Origin: an uncultured Holdemanella sp.
Lineage (GTDB): Bacteria > Bacillota_I > Bacilli_A > Erysipelotrichales > Erysipelotrichaceae
NCBI RefSeq assembly: GCF_934772795.1
Contig: NZ_CAKVMR010000010.1
Location: forward strand, 1-44,861
DNA: 44,861 nucleotides
Direction of reading: 5' to 3'
Shown: positions 24,469 through 33,491 of the stretch, in pieces
Position numbering within the stretch: position 1 is the first letter of the stretch
Layout of the letters: each line of letters begins with the position of its first letter
Translations under genes and position numbers: made by a program
The notes under the pieces: generated by a model
What the model was told of the DNA's origin: nothing
Databases searched by the model: none
Seen by the model: the letters and a program-made list of their open reading frames with translations, nothing else

Positions 24469-26088
24469 ATGTTTAAACTTATTCAGAATCATAAAGTATT
24501 ATACTTTATTACACTCATTCTCATTGTTTCATATTCAGTAGTGGATTTATTGAAATCAATCTTGATGAGCTATATATTTGATGATCATCTTCTGGATTCG
24601 ATTTCAAACCTTATAGCGATCGTATTGGTATTTTTAGGTATCTATTTAATTGTTTCCACTTTGCAACAATATGTAGTGGAGGTGTTGAAGAATAAAATAC
24701 GTTATAGTTTAAATAAAAATTTGTATCAATCGTATGCTTCCAGGAATATAGAATCGTTTCAAAAAAAGGATAGCAGTGAGATATTGAATGAATTTAATAA
24801 TGAAGTGAATGTGGTGATTGATAATTATGTTTCTTCAAAATTAAATGTGTTCTCATTAACTGTTTCATTGATATTGGGAAGTCTATATATCGCAAATCTA
24901 AGTGTAGAAATATTAATATTTCTGCTCCTTTGTGCTTTCATAACGATTTTTATAAATAGTATTTTTAAGAATCGTTTAAAGAAGAATCAAATGAATTATT
25001 TGGATTCAATGAAGCAATGGCTTTGTTCTATTAAAAATCTGTGTCGTTGTTTTAGTGATATAAAGATTTTAAATTTGGAAAAAGTATTTTGTGACGGTCT
25101 GGACATTGAGAATAAGAATTTAGAACAAAGTACTCTAAAAAATAATGGATTTATAAAAATACTTACTTCTATAAATTCTTTTATTTCTCAAGCCATGTAT
25201 TTTTTGACATTGCTCTTTGGAATTGTGTTAATACATTATAATCGATTAACAGTTGGACAATTATTAGGAATTGCACAAGCTAGTAATATGGTGATCCTGC
25301 CAATCGTTAATTATGCAAATCTTCGAAACATGATTCAATCTTCTAAGCCAGTACTACAAAAACTGTTGGATAATTCAATATGCTATGAAGAAAATGAACC
25401 TATTGTTTTTGATGAACAAATTCATGACATTAAGATTAAGCATTTAAGTTTTTCTTATGGTGCTCGTCAAATATTGGATTTAAATTATTTGGTAATAGAT
25501 CAGGGGAAAAAGTATTTAGTCATTGGTAAAAGTGGAGATGGTAAGAGTACGTTTTTAGATATTTTAACAAAGCAGAAAAAAGCGGATGGCATTTATGTGA
25601 ATGATACGGATTTGAAGGATATTCAATTTAGCACCTATGTCGATAAGTTTTCTTATGTGAATCAAAACAATGACTTATTACCATTTTCTTTTGAACAAAA
25701 TATTACTTTAGGAAAGGAAATGAGTAAATATTCCTTGGATGAATTAGTCACTATATTTAATTTAGAATCGATATTTGATAAGGAAAGAGACAATCTTGAT
25801 TTTGAACATTTGAATTTAAGTGGTGGAGAGAAGCAACGTATTTGTTTGGCAAGAGCAATGTACAGAAATAAAAAATGGCTTTTCTTGGATGAGGCTTTTT
25901 CTGCAATCGATAAAGCAAATTCAGATCGAATACATCAATTCATTTTATCCAATCCAGATCTTACAGTACTATCTATTGAACATAAAGTAACAAAAGAAAC
26001 CGTTTCTTTATATGATAAAGTCTTATTATTTGAAAACAAAAAGATTGTAACTATGGATGTGGAAGAGTACTTAAATAGTAGCTTTTAA
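24469..26088 (+). CDS. ABC exporter (membrane domain + ATPase), XRE-TPR 5 neighbour
   Basis: 539 residues. ATG 24469 lies downstream of AAAAGGGGG; an in-frame TTG two codons upstream is less likely. Membrane helices fill residues ~5-290. The ATPase domain has Walker A GKSGDGKST (from 353), LSGGE (450-454), Walker B WLFLDE (470-475) and a switch His in SIEHK. All catalytic residues are present. It resembles the product of 21509 in size and layout and may function with it. The inserted Asp in Walker A (GDGKS) is an allowed variation. Substrate unknown. Confidence 0.87.
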   Translation: MFKLIQNHKVLYFITLILIVSYSVVDLLKSILMSYIFDDHLLDSISNLIAIVLVFLGIYLIVSTLQQYVVEVLKNKIRYSLNKNLYQSYASRNIESFQKKDSSEILNEFNNEVNVVIDNYVSSKLNVFSLTVSLILGSLYIANLSVEILIFLLLCAFITIFINSIFKNRLKKNQMNYLDSMKQWLCSIKNLCRCFSDIKILNLEKVFCDGLDIENKNLEQSTLKNNGFIKILTSINSFISQAMYFLTLLFGIVLIHYNRLTVGQLLGIAQASNMVILPIVNYANLRNMIQSSKPVLQKLLDNSICYEENEPIVFDEQIHDIKIKHLSFSYGARQILDLNYLVIDQGKKYLVIGKSGDGKSTFLDILTKQKKADGIYVNDTDLKDIQFSTYVDKFSYVNQNNDLLPFSFEQNITLGKEMSKYSLDELVTIFNLESIFDKERDNLDFEHLNLSGGEKQRICLARAMYRNKKWLFLDEAFSAIDKANSDRIHQFILSNPDLTVLSIEHKVTKETVSLYDKVLLFENKKIVTMDVEEYLNSSF

Positions 26089-26634
26089 AAGAGAATACAT
26101 GTGAAGTGATTTAAACCATATTTAAAATTGTTCGTAGGTATCTAGCTGTTACCTGAATATTCCATGTTAACGGAGCCACCCAATCCACGATATAGTTGTT
26201 ACAAATTCATGTTACTAATAAAAAACATAAAATTAGCAAGAATGTAAAGGCGATTGCGTGGAAGGGGTAATGAATTCTAGAAAACTTGAAGTTTTGAATG
26301 TTAATGTATCTAGGTGCAAAATGACATTAAATATGGCTTTTAAGATAATTAAATGCATATAATTAGAAAAACGGGGCAAAATATCATAAATAAAAGCGGT
26401 AAAACGGGGCAAAAACCATAAAAATTAAATTAGTAATACAACAAAAGTAAGTTTTTTATGAATACTTTTGAATGTGGATATTATCTAAAATTGATGGAAT
26501 ACAAGAAATGTACTATTCAAAGAATAAGATTGTAAAAATTAAATGATGAGTGAGAATCAATAAATGATATGGGATGTAACCTTTGAAATTAAAACGTAGA
26601 TTTGATACGATAGAAATCGTAAAGGGTGTTACAT
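26089..26634. other. gene-free stretch with IS debris
   Basis: No credible gene. An 18-nt segment at 26170-26187 repeats, inverted and with one mismatch, the segment at 13225-13242. AAAACGGGGCAAAA occurs at 26368-26381 and 26401-26414 (33-bp period), like repeated terminal motifs of insertion elements. The end of the stretch should contain the promoter of the decayed Rrf2 gene. Confidence 0.4.
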
Positions 26635-26999
26635 ATGCAAATTTCAAGCAGTTTCAAAATGGCAATTCACATGTTTGCTTGTATAGATACATTAAAAGAT
26701 ATGAAGATGACCAGCAATTTTATGGCTAATAGTATTCGGTACGAATCATGTTAATATAGGAAAACTTTTGGGACTGCTTAATATAGCAGGACTTGTAGAA
26801 ATTGCAAGAGGAACAAGTGGGAAACTATTACTCGGTCTCTAAAAGAAATCGCATTTTTCATAGAAATGTAGTCTGTTTGCTGGATGAAGAATTGTTAAAG
26901 ATTACTCTAGAACAAGTAAAAGATGATATTTCCTTATGGATTGCACAAGATAGTAAAGTTTCAGATATATTGAGTCTGAAACTTTTTTGTGATAAATAA
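26635..26999 (+). pseudogene. Rrf2-family regulator, frameshifted
   Basis: ATG 26635 follows AAAGGGTG. The first frame reads MQISSSFKMAIHMFACIDTL and ends at TAA in ~26754. A one-base shift restores VNIGKLLGLLNIAGLVEIAR and GTSGK, then a stop at 26840-26842. A further shift gives a frame to 26999 with LLDEELLKITLEQVKDDIS, resembling the family's C-terminus. The order matches Rrf2 proteins (MQISSRF..IAIHML; LG.LK.AGLVEVARGTGG), with the cysteine region not recognisable. At least two frameshifts make a functional product unlikely. The family often senses redox state or Fe-S clusters, but nothing links it to its present neighbours. Confidence 0.75.
26958..26988 (+). terminator. terminator before the PRD-type activator gene
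   Basis: GTTTCAGA and TCTGAAAC form an 8-bp stem followed by six T. It ends 30 nt before the start of the next gene and isolates it from the decayed Rrf2 gene; its position would also suit attenuation. Confidence 0.75.
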
Positions 27000-27017
27000 T
27001 TTTGAAAGGAGAACAAT

Positions 27018-28736
27018 ATGAAATTAAGTAAGGAACAAAGAGATTTGTTGTTTTTTCTGACACAAGATGAATGGATCACAGGACAGCAGATCTCCTCATA
27101 TTTCCAATGGGATAAAAAGAAAATCCATAAATTGATTGATGAACTTGCTTATAGATTAGAAAGTTATTGTGATATTATTTCGAAAACGAAAATGGGGTAT
27201 AGCCTTGTTTGGAAATCAGAAGAGCATAAAAATCAATTTTTTTTAGAGTATAAACTAACAGACAATCAATATAATTTAAATGAGCGTACAGTCATATTAA
27301 TATTAGAACTTCTTTTTTGCAATCATTACATAACAATGCAAGAACTTGCAGATCGGTTTTATTTTTCTAAAACAACTATTTATGATGAAACAACTCGAAT
27401 AAAACGCTGGCTAGATAGAATGAATCATCTTAAGTTAGATGTTAATCCTAAACATGGTCTATGCATTTTAGGTAAAGAAGCTGAAAAACGTCGTGCGTGT
27501 GCGGTTTTATGTCAAACAGAATTCTTGAGAAAAACACACCTAAGTGAGGACAATATTGAATTTTACGAAAACATAAAATCACGTGTTAGAAATATCATGA
27601 CTCCTTATTTTACTGAAAAAAAGATTTCTCTCTCAGGAGAGCGCTATCATGTTTTGACGCGGTATATTGCTATGTCTTTATTAAGACATAAACTGGGTTA
27701 CATACTAGAAGAAGGTTATAGTTTTGAAATTGAGAAATTTGAAATTATAGAAATGGTTGAAAAAGAAATTGAGCATACATTTAATATTTGGGAACTCAGG
27801 GAAATTTATACATTTTTTCCTTTGGAATGCAGAGATGTTGATTTTTTACAGGATATTGTTTTTTTACGAGATAATTTAGAAAACAACATAGCTTTCAAAT
27901 TACAAGTGAAAAAGGAAGAATTGTTTCAGTGCTTTTCCAATATAAGTCGATTTGATACTTTGTTCTTACCTTCTTCACGTGTTAATCACCAAACAAATTA
28001 TTATGATAAAGAAATAATAAAAAATTTTCTTTATGAAATACATCTCGTTTATCAGGCATTACAAAAAATATGTATATGGAATCCATCCAGATCAGACTTA
28101 TTAACACTTTCGGCAGGAATTGGATATGCTATATCAAATATCAAACTACAAAGTGGAATTTCTATCTTGCTTGTCGGAAATCAGGATTTCTATTTATTAG
28201 ATGGCATTGGAATGTGCATATTAAATTATTGCAAATTCATTCCATCTGTTTTTGAAGTGCTACCTGTTTATGCATTCTATCAGAAGTCACAAGAAGAAAT
28301 TGAAAAATATGACATATTATTTACAACAGAAAGGAATATAACATTAAAATACAAAAATGCTGTTTATATTTCGCCTATTTTAGAAAGACACGACTTTCGA
28401 AAACTAAGTGATGCAATCGAGAAATATTATCATCAATATATTACGAATATTGTAAATCAGATTGTTGATGAATATAGGCAATATGAAAAATATAATAAAA
28501 TTACTTCAATTGAAGAAATTATTGATAAAGAAACATTTGGAAAATGCACACGTATTTATTCAAATCGTGTTCTCTATTTGATTGGAAATCTAGGTACTAC
28601 TTTTATTAGAGATATTTCTATAGAAAATGAACTTATTGAAGAAAAAAGAAAAATAAAACGAATTCTTTTTGTTTCCTATGATGAAGTAATGTTTAAGCCA
28701 GAAATAGTTTCAGAATTATTACGTAAACTTATTTAA
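27018..28736 (+). CDS. PRD/LicR-type transcriptional activator of the beta-glucoside operon
   Basis: 572 residues; ATG 27018 follows GAAAGGAG. The N-terminus has a helix-turn-helix (QQISSYFQWDKKKIHKLIDE, ~20-45) and a second, Mga-like one (ITMQELADRFYFSKTTIYDE, ~104-125). The middle is PRD-like but without well preserved phospho-histidines. A region near residue 375 (ISILLVGNQDFYLL) resembles the EIIB-like domain of LicR/MtlR activators. There is no N-terminal RNA-binding domain, so it is a DNA-binding activator rather than a BglG/LicT antiterminator. It precedes the GH1-PTS operon and most likely activates it in response to PTS phosphorylation. Confidence 0.75.
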   Translation: MKLSKEQRDLLFFLTQDEWITGQQISSYFQWDKKKIHKLIDELAYRLESYCDIISKTKMGYSLVWKSEEHKNQFFLEYKLTDNQYNLNERTVILILELLFCNHYITMQELADRFYFSKTTIYDETTRIKRWLDRMNHLKLDVNPKHGLCILGKEAEKRRACAVLCQTEFLRKTHLSEDNIEFYENIKSRVRNIMTPYFTEKKISLSGERYHVLTRYIAMSLLRHKLGYILEEGYSFEIEKFEIIEMVEKEIEHTFNIWELREIYTFFPLECRDVDFLQDIVFLRDNLENNIAFKLQVKKEELFQCFSNISRFDTLFLPSSRVNHQTNYYDKEIIKNFLYEIHLVYQALQKICIWNPSRSDLLTLSAGIGYAISNIKLQSGISILLVGNQDFYLLDGIGMCILNYCKFIPSVFEVLPVYAFYQKSQEEIEKYDILFTTERNITLKYKNAVYISPILERHDFRKLSDAIEKYYHQYITNIVNQIVDEYRQYEKYNKITSIEEIIDKETFGKCTRIYSNRVLYLIGNLGTTFIRDISIENELIEEKRKIKRILFVSYDEVMFKPEIVSELLRKLI

Positions 28737-28749
28737 TGTTTGTTCGACA

Positions 28750-28778
28750 AAAACCCTCCAATATTGGAGGGTTTTATT
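28750..28778 (+). terminator. terminator of the activator gene
   Basis: AAAACCCTCC and GGAGGGTTTT form a perfect 10-bp stem with a 6-nt loop, followed by a short T-rich stretch. It lies 13 bp past the activator stop. Confidence 0.8.
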
Positions 28779-28849
28779 GAATGGATTGTTTTCTATTTTT
28801 CTACGATAATAAAAATGCAAAGATTAATCTTTTATCGAAAGGAGGAAAA

Positions 28850-30325
28850 ATGAAAAATTTAGATTTAAAAAAAACGTTCCCTCAAAATTTCTTATGGGGC
28901 GGTGCGACAGCAGCAAATCAACTAGAAGGGGGATGGAATAAAGGTGGAAAGGGTTTATCAGTTTCAGATGTTTATACATTTGACTCATCAAGACCAAAAA
29001 GCGAATGGTTAAATCAATGGGTAGAAATGACACACTCTCAGGTTCAAGAAGCACTGGATCCAAATTCAAAGAAATACTATCCAAAGCGTGTTGGAAATGA
29101 TTTTTATAATCACTACAAAGAAGATATCGCAATGTTTGGAGAAATGGGGTTTAAATGTTATCGAATGTCTATTGCATGGACACGAATTTTTCCGCGTGGA
29201 GATGAAGAAAATCCAAATGAAGAAGGATTAAAATTTTACGATAATATTTTTGATGAATGTTTAAAATACGGTATTGAACCAATGGTATCGTTATCCCATT
29301 ATGAAATGCCATTAACTTTGGCTTTAGAATATGGAGGTTGGTATAATCGTAAATGTGTAGACTTCTATGTAAAATTTGTAGAAACATGTTTTAAACGATA
29401 TAAAGATAAAGTTAAATATTGGCTTACATTCAATGAAATTAACTGTATTAAACACCATTTATTTGTTTCTGCTGGGATTATAGAAGAAGGGTTAGAAAAT
29501 ATCGAACAAAAACGATGGCAATCAGCACACCATCAATTTGTTGCGAGTGCCATTGCGACAAAACGCTGCCATGAAATTATTCCTGATTCTAAAGTGGGGT
29601 GCATGGTTTCTTATCAATTACTTGTACCGTATTCATGTAACCCCGATGATATTCAGCTTACAGTAGACGAACAAAGAATGAGCTTGTTCTTTACAGATGT
29701 GCAAGCACGTGGATATTATCCAGCCTATACGGCAAGATTTTTCGAAAAAAAAGGTGTAAAACTTCGAATCGAAGATGGTGATGAGGAAGTGATGAAGGAG
29801 AATCCAGTGGATTTCATTTCATTTAGTTACTACATGTCTTCGGCAGTAAGTGTTAATGCGAATCAATTAAAAGGTGCGGTTGGAAATATGCTGGGAAAAA
29901 CAGTTGAAAATCCATATTTAGAGGCAAGTGACTGGGGTTGGCAAATTGATCCAAAAGGATTAAGAATTGCTTTGAATCAATTATATGATAGATACCAAAA
30001 ACCATTGTTTATTGCTGAAAATGGATTAGGTGCTTACGATAAAATTGAAGAAGATGGAACTATACAAGACGATTATCGTATTGAATATTTAAGGAAACAC
30101 ATCGAACAAATGAAAGAAGCAATTAAAGATGGCGTTGAACTATTCGGTTACACAAGTTGGGGATGTATTGATATGATTTCTGCATCAACATCTCAAATAT
30201 CAAAACGTTATGGTTACATTTATGTAGATCAAGATGATGATGGAAATGGAACTAGAAAGAGAATTAAGAAAAAATCATTTGACTGGTATAAGAATGTAAT
30301 CAGAACGAATGGTGAAGAATTATAA
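28850..30325 (+). CDS. 6-phospho-beta-glucosidase, glycoside hydrolase family 1
   Basis: 491 residues. ATG 28850 follows AAAGGAGG; an in-frame ATG 69 nt upstream lacks a site. It cleaves phosphorylated beta-glucosides brought in by the PTS into glucose 6-phosphate and aglycone or glucose, in the cytoplasm. The GH1 N-terminal signature FPQNFLWGGATAANQLEGGW is present, acid/base Glu196 lies in TFNEIN and nucleophile Glu390 in IAENGLG. Length is typical. It starts a four-gene operon with PTS EIIBC, a NIF3-like protein and EIIA. Similar to BglA/AscB/BglB enzymes; the precise substrate cannot be read from sequence. Confidence 0.93.
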   Translation: MKNLDLKKTFPQNFLWGGATAANQLEGGWNKGGKGLSVSDVYTFDSSRPKSEWLNQWVEMTHSQVQEALDPNSKKYYPKRVGNDFYNHYKEDIAMFGEMGFKCYRMSIAWTRIFPRGDEENPNEEGLKFYDNIFDECLKYGIEPMVSLSHYEMPLTLALEYGGWYNRKCVDFYVKFVETCFKRYKDKVKYWLTFNEINCIKHHLFVSAGIIEEGLENIEQKRWQSAHHQFVASAIATKRCHEIIPDSKVGCMVSYQLLVPYSCNPDDIQLTVDEQRMSLFFTDVQARGYYPAYTARFFEKKGVKLRIEDGDEEVMKENPVDFISFSYYMSSAVSVNANQLKGAVGNMLGKTVENPYLEASDWGWQIDPKGLRIALNQLYDRYQKPLFIAENGLGAYDKIEEDGTIQDDYRIEYLRKHIEQMKEAIKDGVELFGYTSWGCIDMISASTSQISKRYGYIYVDQDDDGNGTRKRIKKKSFDWYKNVIRTNGEEL

Positions 30326-30357
30326 AAAGAAATATGTTATAGAAAAGGAGAAATTGT

Positions 30358-31704
30358 ATGAAAACAGATTTTAATCAACTCGCTGACAGTGTAATTGAAC
30401 TTGTTGGCGGAGAAAGCAATATTATTGGATTAACACATTGCATTACTCGCTTAAGATTTACATTAAAGGATGAAAATGTAGCGAAAACAGAAGAAATTGA
30501 AAAAGTAAATGGAGTTATGAAGGTTATTCAAGCAGCAGGTCAATATCAAGTTGTTATTGGAAATGATGTTGTAAATGCATATAATGCTATTTTAAAAAAA
30601 TATGATATCAAAACAGAAGAAGTATCCGATGTCAGCGAAGAAAAAACAAAAGGCTTAAAAGGAGTTTGGGATTCTTTCCTAGCTTATGTTACAGGAACAA
30701 TGGTTCAAACATTACCAGCCTTAATTATCGCTGGGTTGACTTCTGTTATCCTAACAATGGCAACTACCTTGTTTAACGTGGATACTGCAAATCCTACATA
30801 TCAATTAATAAATGTTGTTAAAGATGCTGGATTCTACTTCATGCCTGTATTCGTTGGATTTGCAGCTAGTAAAAAATTAAACTGTAATCCATTTATTGGG
30901 GCGATGATGGGAGCAATCTTAGTTCATCCAAATTATAATGCGCTAGTACAAGCAGGAACAACTGAATTATTTGGATTTTCATTTATGGCAATCACTTATT
31001 CTTCAACAGTTATTCCTATGTTACTTATTATCTATGTTGAATCGTTTATTGAAAAATTCTATAATAAAGTACTACCAGGTGCTGTAAAAGCAATGTTTGC
31101 TCCTTTATTTACAATTTTTACAATTTTACCAATCGCTTTATTTGCTTTAGGTCCTGTTGGTTACGTTATTGGTTCAGGAATTGTTAACTTCTTATTATGG
31201 GTATATAGCGTTTCTCCATTAATTGTAGTTCCATTGATTGGAGTATGCTGGCCACTACTTGTTATGGTTGGATCACATACTTTATTAGTACCTACAATGG
31301 TAGAATTAGTCACAACTGTTGGTTACGATGCAGTTGTTAAGCCAGGAGCATATGTGTCAAACTTTGCAATTTTAGGTGTTGTTTGTGCAATTGCATTAAA
31401 ATACAAAAAACAAAGAGAAAATGCCATTCCAGCAGCAACTAGTGCAATCTTTGGCGTTTCTGAACCAGCATTATATGGAATTATCTTACCTATGAAAAAG
31501 ACATTGTTATCAATGATTGTTGGAAGTGCAGCTGGTGGAGTTGTTAGTGCATTATTACATGTAAAAAGTTATGCACCTGCTGCTAATAGTATCTTAAGTA
31601 TCATGCAATTTGGAGATACGATGATTTGGCAAATTATTGCTATTGTTGTTGGTTTCTCTGTAGCATTCGCAATGACGTGGATGATGAAATTGGATATCGA
31701 ATAG
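30358..31704 (+). CDS. PTS beta-glucoside-type transporter EIIBC
   Basis: 448 residues; the start follows AAAGGAG. The N-terminal EIIB domain (1-~90) has the phosphorylatable Cys28 in THCITRLRF. The EIIC domain (~105-445) has about ten membrane segments and the conserved FGVSEPALYGIILP motif. Beta-glucoside transporters such as BglF often carry a fused EIIA; here the protein ends after EIIC and a separate EIIA is encoded at 32573. It takes up and phosphorylates a beta-glucoside for the upstream hydrolase. The N-terminal EIIB order is that of the BglF/trehalose/sucrose group. Confidence 0.93.
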   Translation: MKTDFNQLADSVIELVGGESNIIGLTHCITRLRFTLKDENVAKTEEIEKVNGVMKVIQAAGQYQVVIGNDVVNAYNAILKKYDIKTEEVSDVSEEKTKGLKGVWDSFLAYVTGTMVQTLPALIIAGLTSVILTMATTLFNVDTANPTYQLINVVKDAGFYFMPVFVGFAASKKLNCNPFIGAMMGAILVHPNYNALVQAGTTELFGFSFMAITYSSTVIPMLLIIYVESFIEKFYNKVLPGAVKAMFAPLFTIFTILPIALFALGPVGYVIGSGIVNFLLWVYSVSPLIVVPLIGVCWPLLVMVGSHTLLVPTMVELVTTVGYDAVVKPGAYVSNFAILGVVCAIALKYKKQRENAIPAATSAIFGVSEPALYGIILPMKKTLLSMIVGSAAGGVVSALLHVKSYAPAANSILSIMQFGDTMIWQIIAIVVGFSVAFAMTWMMKLDIE

Positions 31705-31705
31705 A

Positions 31706-32569
31706 ATGAAAATTAACGATATAATCAACAAACTAAAAAATGATTATCATGGACACTATTGGAATGAACGTTTGATTGATGAAGAAACAACACGTGATAA
31801 AGTGTTGTATGGTTCTACTGAATTAGAATGTACTGGAATTGTTACAACGTGCTTTTGCTCTATATATGTTATAGAGCAAGCACATAACCTTAATTGTAAT
31901 TTGATCATTGCTCATGAAGGTATGTTTTACAATCATGGCGACAAAACTTCTCATCTAGTAGACAATGCAGTATTTTTGAAAAAGAAAAAATTACTTGATA
32001 GTTATGGTATTACGGTATGGAGAAATCATGATTATATTCATGCAGGAATTCCGTTAGAAGATGGAAAATTTGTAGATGGTATTTTTTACGGATTTACAGA
32101 AAAACTTGGCTGGCATAGCTTTGTGAATACTCCTTATCAGATAACAATGAATTACTTTTTCAAAGAAGGAATTAGACTGTTGGATCTTGCTAAATATATT
32201 ACAGAAAAATTAGAAATTCAGGGAGTTAGAATAATCGGAAATGAAAATAGTATCATTCATACAGTTCGTACATCAATGCACATTCTTGGAAATGATAACC
32301 AAGAGATACAGTATATAGAGGAAAATGACATTGATTGTTTACTTACCATGGAAATGGTTGATTATACAGTTCAGGAATACGTTAGAGATGGTTATCTTGC
32401 AGGATTCAATAAATCTATTATTTCTATTGGTCATTTTAATGTTGAAGAACCAGGTATGGAATTCTTTGCGAATTGTTTAAAACGATTGTTTAAGAATATA
32501 AATATTTATTTTGTGAAATCACAAGATCCATTTAAATTTGTTACAACGCATAATTATATGGAGGATTAG
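31706..32569 (+). CDS. NIF3-like dinuclear-metal protein
   Basis: 287 residues. It starts 1 nt after the EIIBC stop with no strong ribosome binding site, implying translational coupling. NIF3/YbgI family proteins bind two metal ions; here LIIAHEGMFY (in place of the usual LIIxHHP), WRNHDYIH and GHFNVEEPGMEF supply His/Glu residues in the expected order. Members have been annotated as GTP cyclohydrolase I type 2 homologs, but the true activity is generally unknown. Location between the PTS subunits suggests a role in sugar metabolism or its control, which I cannot specify. Replacement of the second metal-binding His in HHP by Glu is notable. Confidence 0.8.
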   Translation: MKINDIINKLKNDYHGHYWNERLIDEETTRDKVLYGSTELECTGIVTTCFCSIYVIEQAHNLNCNLIIAHEGMFYNHGDKTSHLVDNAVFLKKKKLLDSYGITVWRNHDYIHAGIPLEDGKFVDGIFYGFTEKLGWHSFVNTPYQITMNYFFKEGIRLLDLAKYITEKLEIQGVRIIGNENSIIHTVRTSMHILGNDNQEIQYIEENDIDCLLTMEMVDYTVQEYVRDGYLAGFNKSIISIGHFNVEEPGMEFFANCLKRLFKNINIYFVKSQDPFKFVTTHNYMED

Positions 32570-32572
32570 TTT

Positions 32573-33082
32573 ATGGGATTGTTCCAAAAATTATTAAAAA
32601 AAGAAAAACAAATTCAACCCCTACAACAAGTATCTGATGAGGATATTGTTGCTATGGCTTCAGGAATGGTTGTTGATGTTACAACACTTCCTGATCCATT
32701 ATTTGCTGAATCTTTGATGGGTGAAACAATTGCATTTTCCTATACAGAAGATAAGATTACATTGTGTGCACCTGCAAATGGAAAACTTAGTGTTCTTTTT
32801 CCTACAGGTCATGCTTTTGGACTTGTTATGAACAATGGGGTGGAACTACTAGTTCATTGTGGTATTAATACAGTTCAAGAAAATGGGAACGGGTTTACTA
32901 TACTTCAAAAGAAACAAGGAGATAGTGTTAATGCGGGGGATCCTATTATTGAAGTTGATATAAAAATACTTTCAAAAAAATATAATATGTCAACAATGCT
33001 AATAATCACAAATAAAAATAATTGTGATGTTCATTTTTCAGCAAATGGTATGGTATCGTTAGGAGATAAAATCAATATATAA
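32573..33082 (+). CDS. PTS glucose-type EIIA component
   Basis: 169 residues, 3 nt after the NIF3-like gene. It carries ITLCAPANGKLSVLFPTGHA, with His80 in TGHAFGL and the phospho-acceptor His95 in LLVHCGINTV, the two active-site histidines of the EIIA-Glc/Crr family. It transfers phosphate from HPr to the EIIB domain encoded upstream. Residues 1-~30 are charged and may be a linker. It closes the operon; a strong terminator follows at 33127. Confidence 0.93.
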   Translation: MGLFQKLLKKEKQIQPLQQVSDEDIVAMASGMVVDVTTLPDPLFAESLMGETIAFSYTEDKITLCAPANGKLSVLFPTGHAFGLVMNNGVELLVHCGINTVQENGNGFTILQKKQGDSVNAGDPIIEVDIKILSKKYNMSTMLIITNKNNCDVHFSANGMVSLGDKINI

Positions 33083-33126
33083 TCGATTTATACAATTAAT
33101 TTGTTACGCAATATTTTCATTTCAGA

Positions 33127-33157
33127 AACTTCAGATTCTTGTTATCTGAAGTTTTTT
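33127..33157 (+). terminator. terminator of the beta-glucoside operon
   Basis: AACTTCAGAT and ATCTGAAGTT form a perfect 10-bp stem with a 7-nt loop followed by T residues, 45 bp after the EIIA stop. Confidence 0.88.
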
Positions 33158-33251
33158 AAGGTAAAAAACAATGTAATCATAGAAGTTACATTAATTGACT
33201 TGGATATGGCTGATTCTGGTTAATGGCATAAAGAAATAAACGGAGGAAAAA

Positions 33252-33290
33252 ATGATTAGTGCAAAAAAAGTCTTAGCACTCGAAGAATAA
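33252..33290 (+). CDS. 12-codon frame with strong ribosome binding site
   Basis: ATG 33252 follows CGGAGG at a good distance; the frame encodes MISAKKVLALEE. It has no signal segment or known motif. It could be the broken start of a lost gene (the region downstream is joined to duplicated LytTR sequence), a leader peptide, or chance. The rest of 33158-33449 shows nothing I can assign, apart from an AT-rich segment near 33385 that resembles the repeats at 34921-34973. Confidence 0.25.
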   Translation: MISAKKVLALEE

Positions 33291-33456
33291 ATTCGCCTAA
33301 CCTTATTTAAATAGAAATTCTCATTGTCTATGCTTTTTTGATTATTGTTATCTTATCGTGTTAGACTGATGTGAACTTTATGTATAAAATATACAAATAA
33401 CATAATTCTATCCGATGTCACAAACCATAGATGAAGTTGGATCGTTTATGATGCTT

Positions 33457-33485
33457 TTGCCATTTACTGCATTAACCATTATAAT
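33457..33485 (+). promoter_or_regulatory. promoter of LytTR regulator copy 1, predicted leaderless mRNA
   Basis: TTGCCA (33457-33462) and TATAAT (33480-33485) are 17 nt apart. The start codon at 33492 is only 6 nt after the -10 box, where transcription should begin, and no ribosome binding site exists. Upstream AGTTGG/CGTTTA repeats could be LytTR sites, but this is weak. Confidence 0.7.
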
Positions 33486-33491
33486 TGACCT

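Noticed and set aside
28779..28849. RAT antiterminator site (GGATTGTT) for BglG/LicT-type control of the beta-glucoside operon
   Set aside because: The only terminator lies before this sequence, and the activator lacks an RNA-binding domain.
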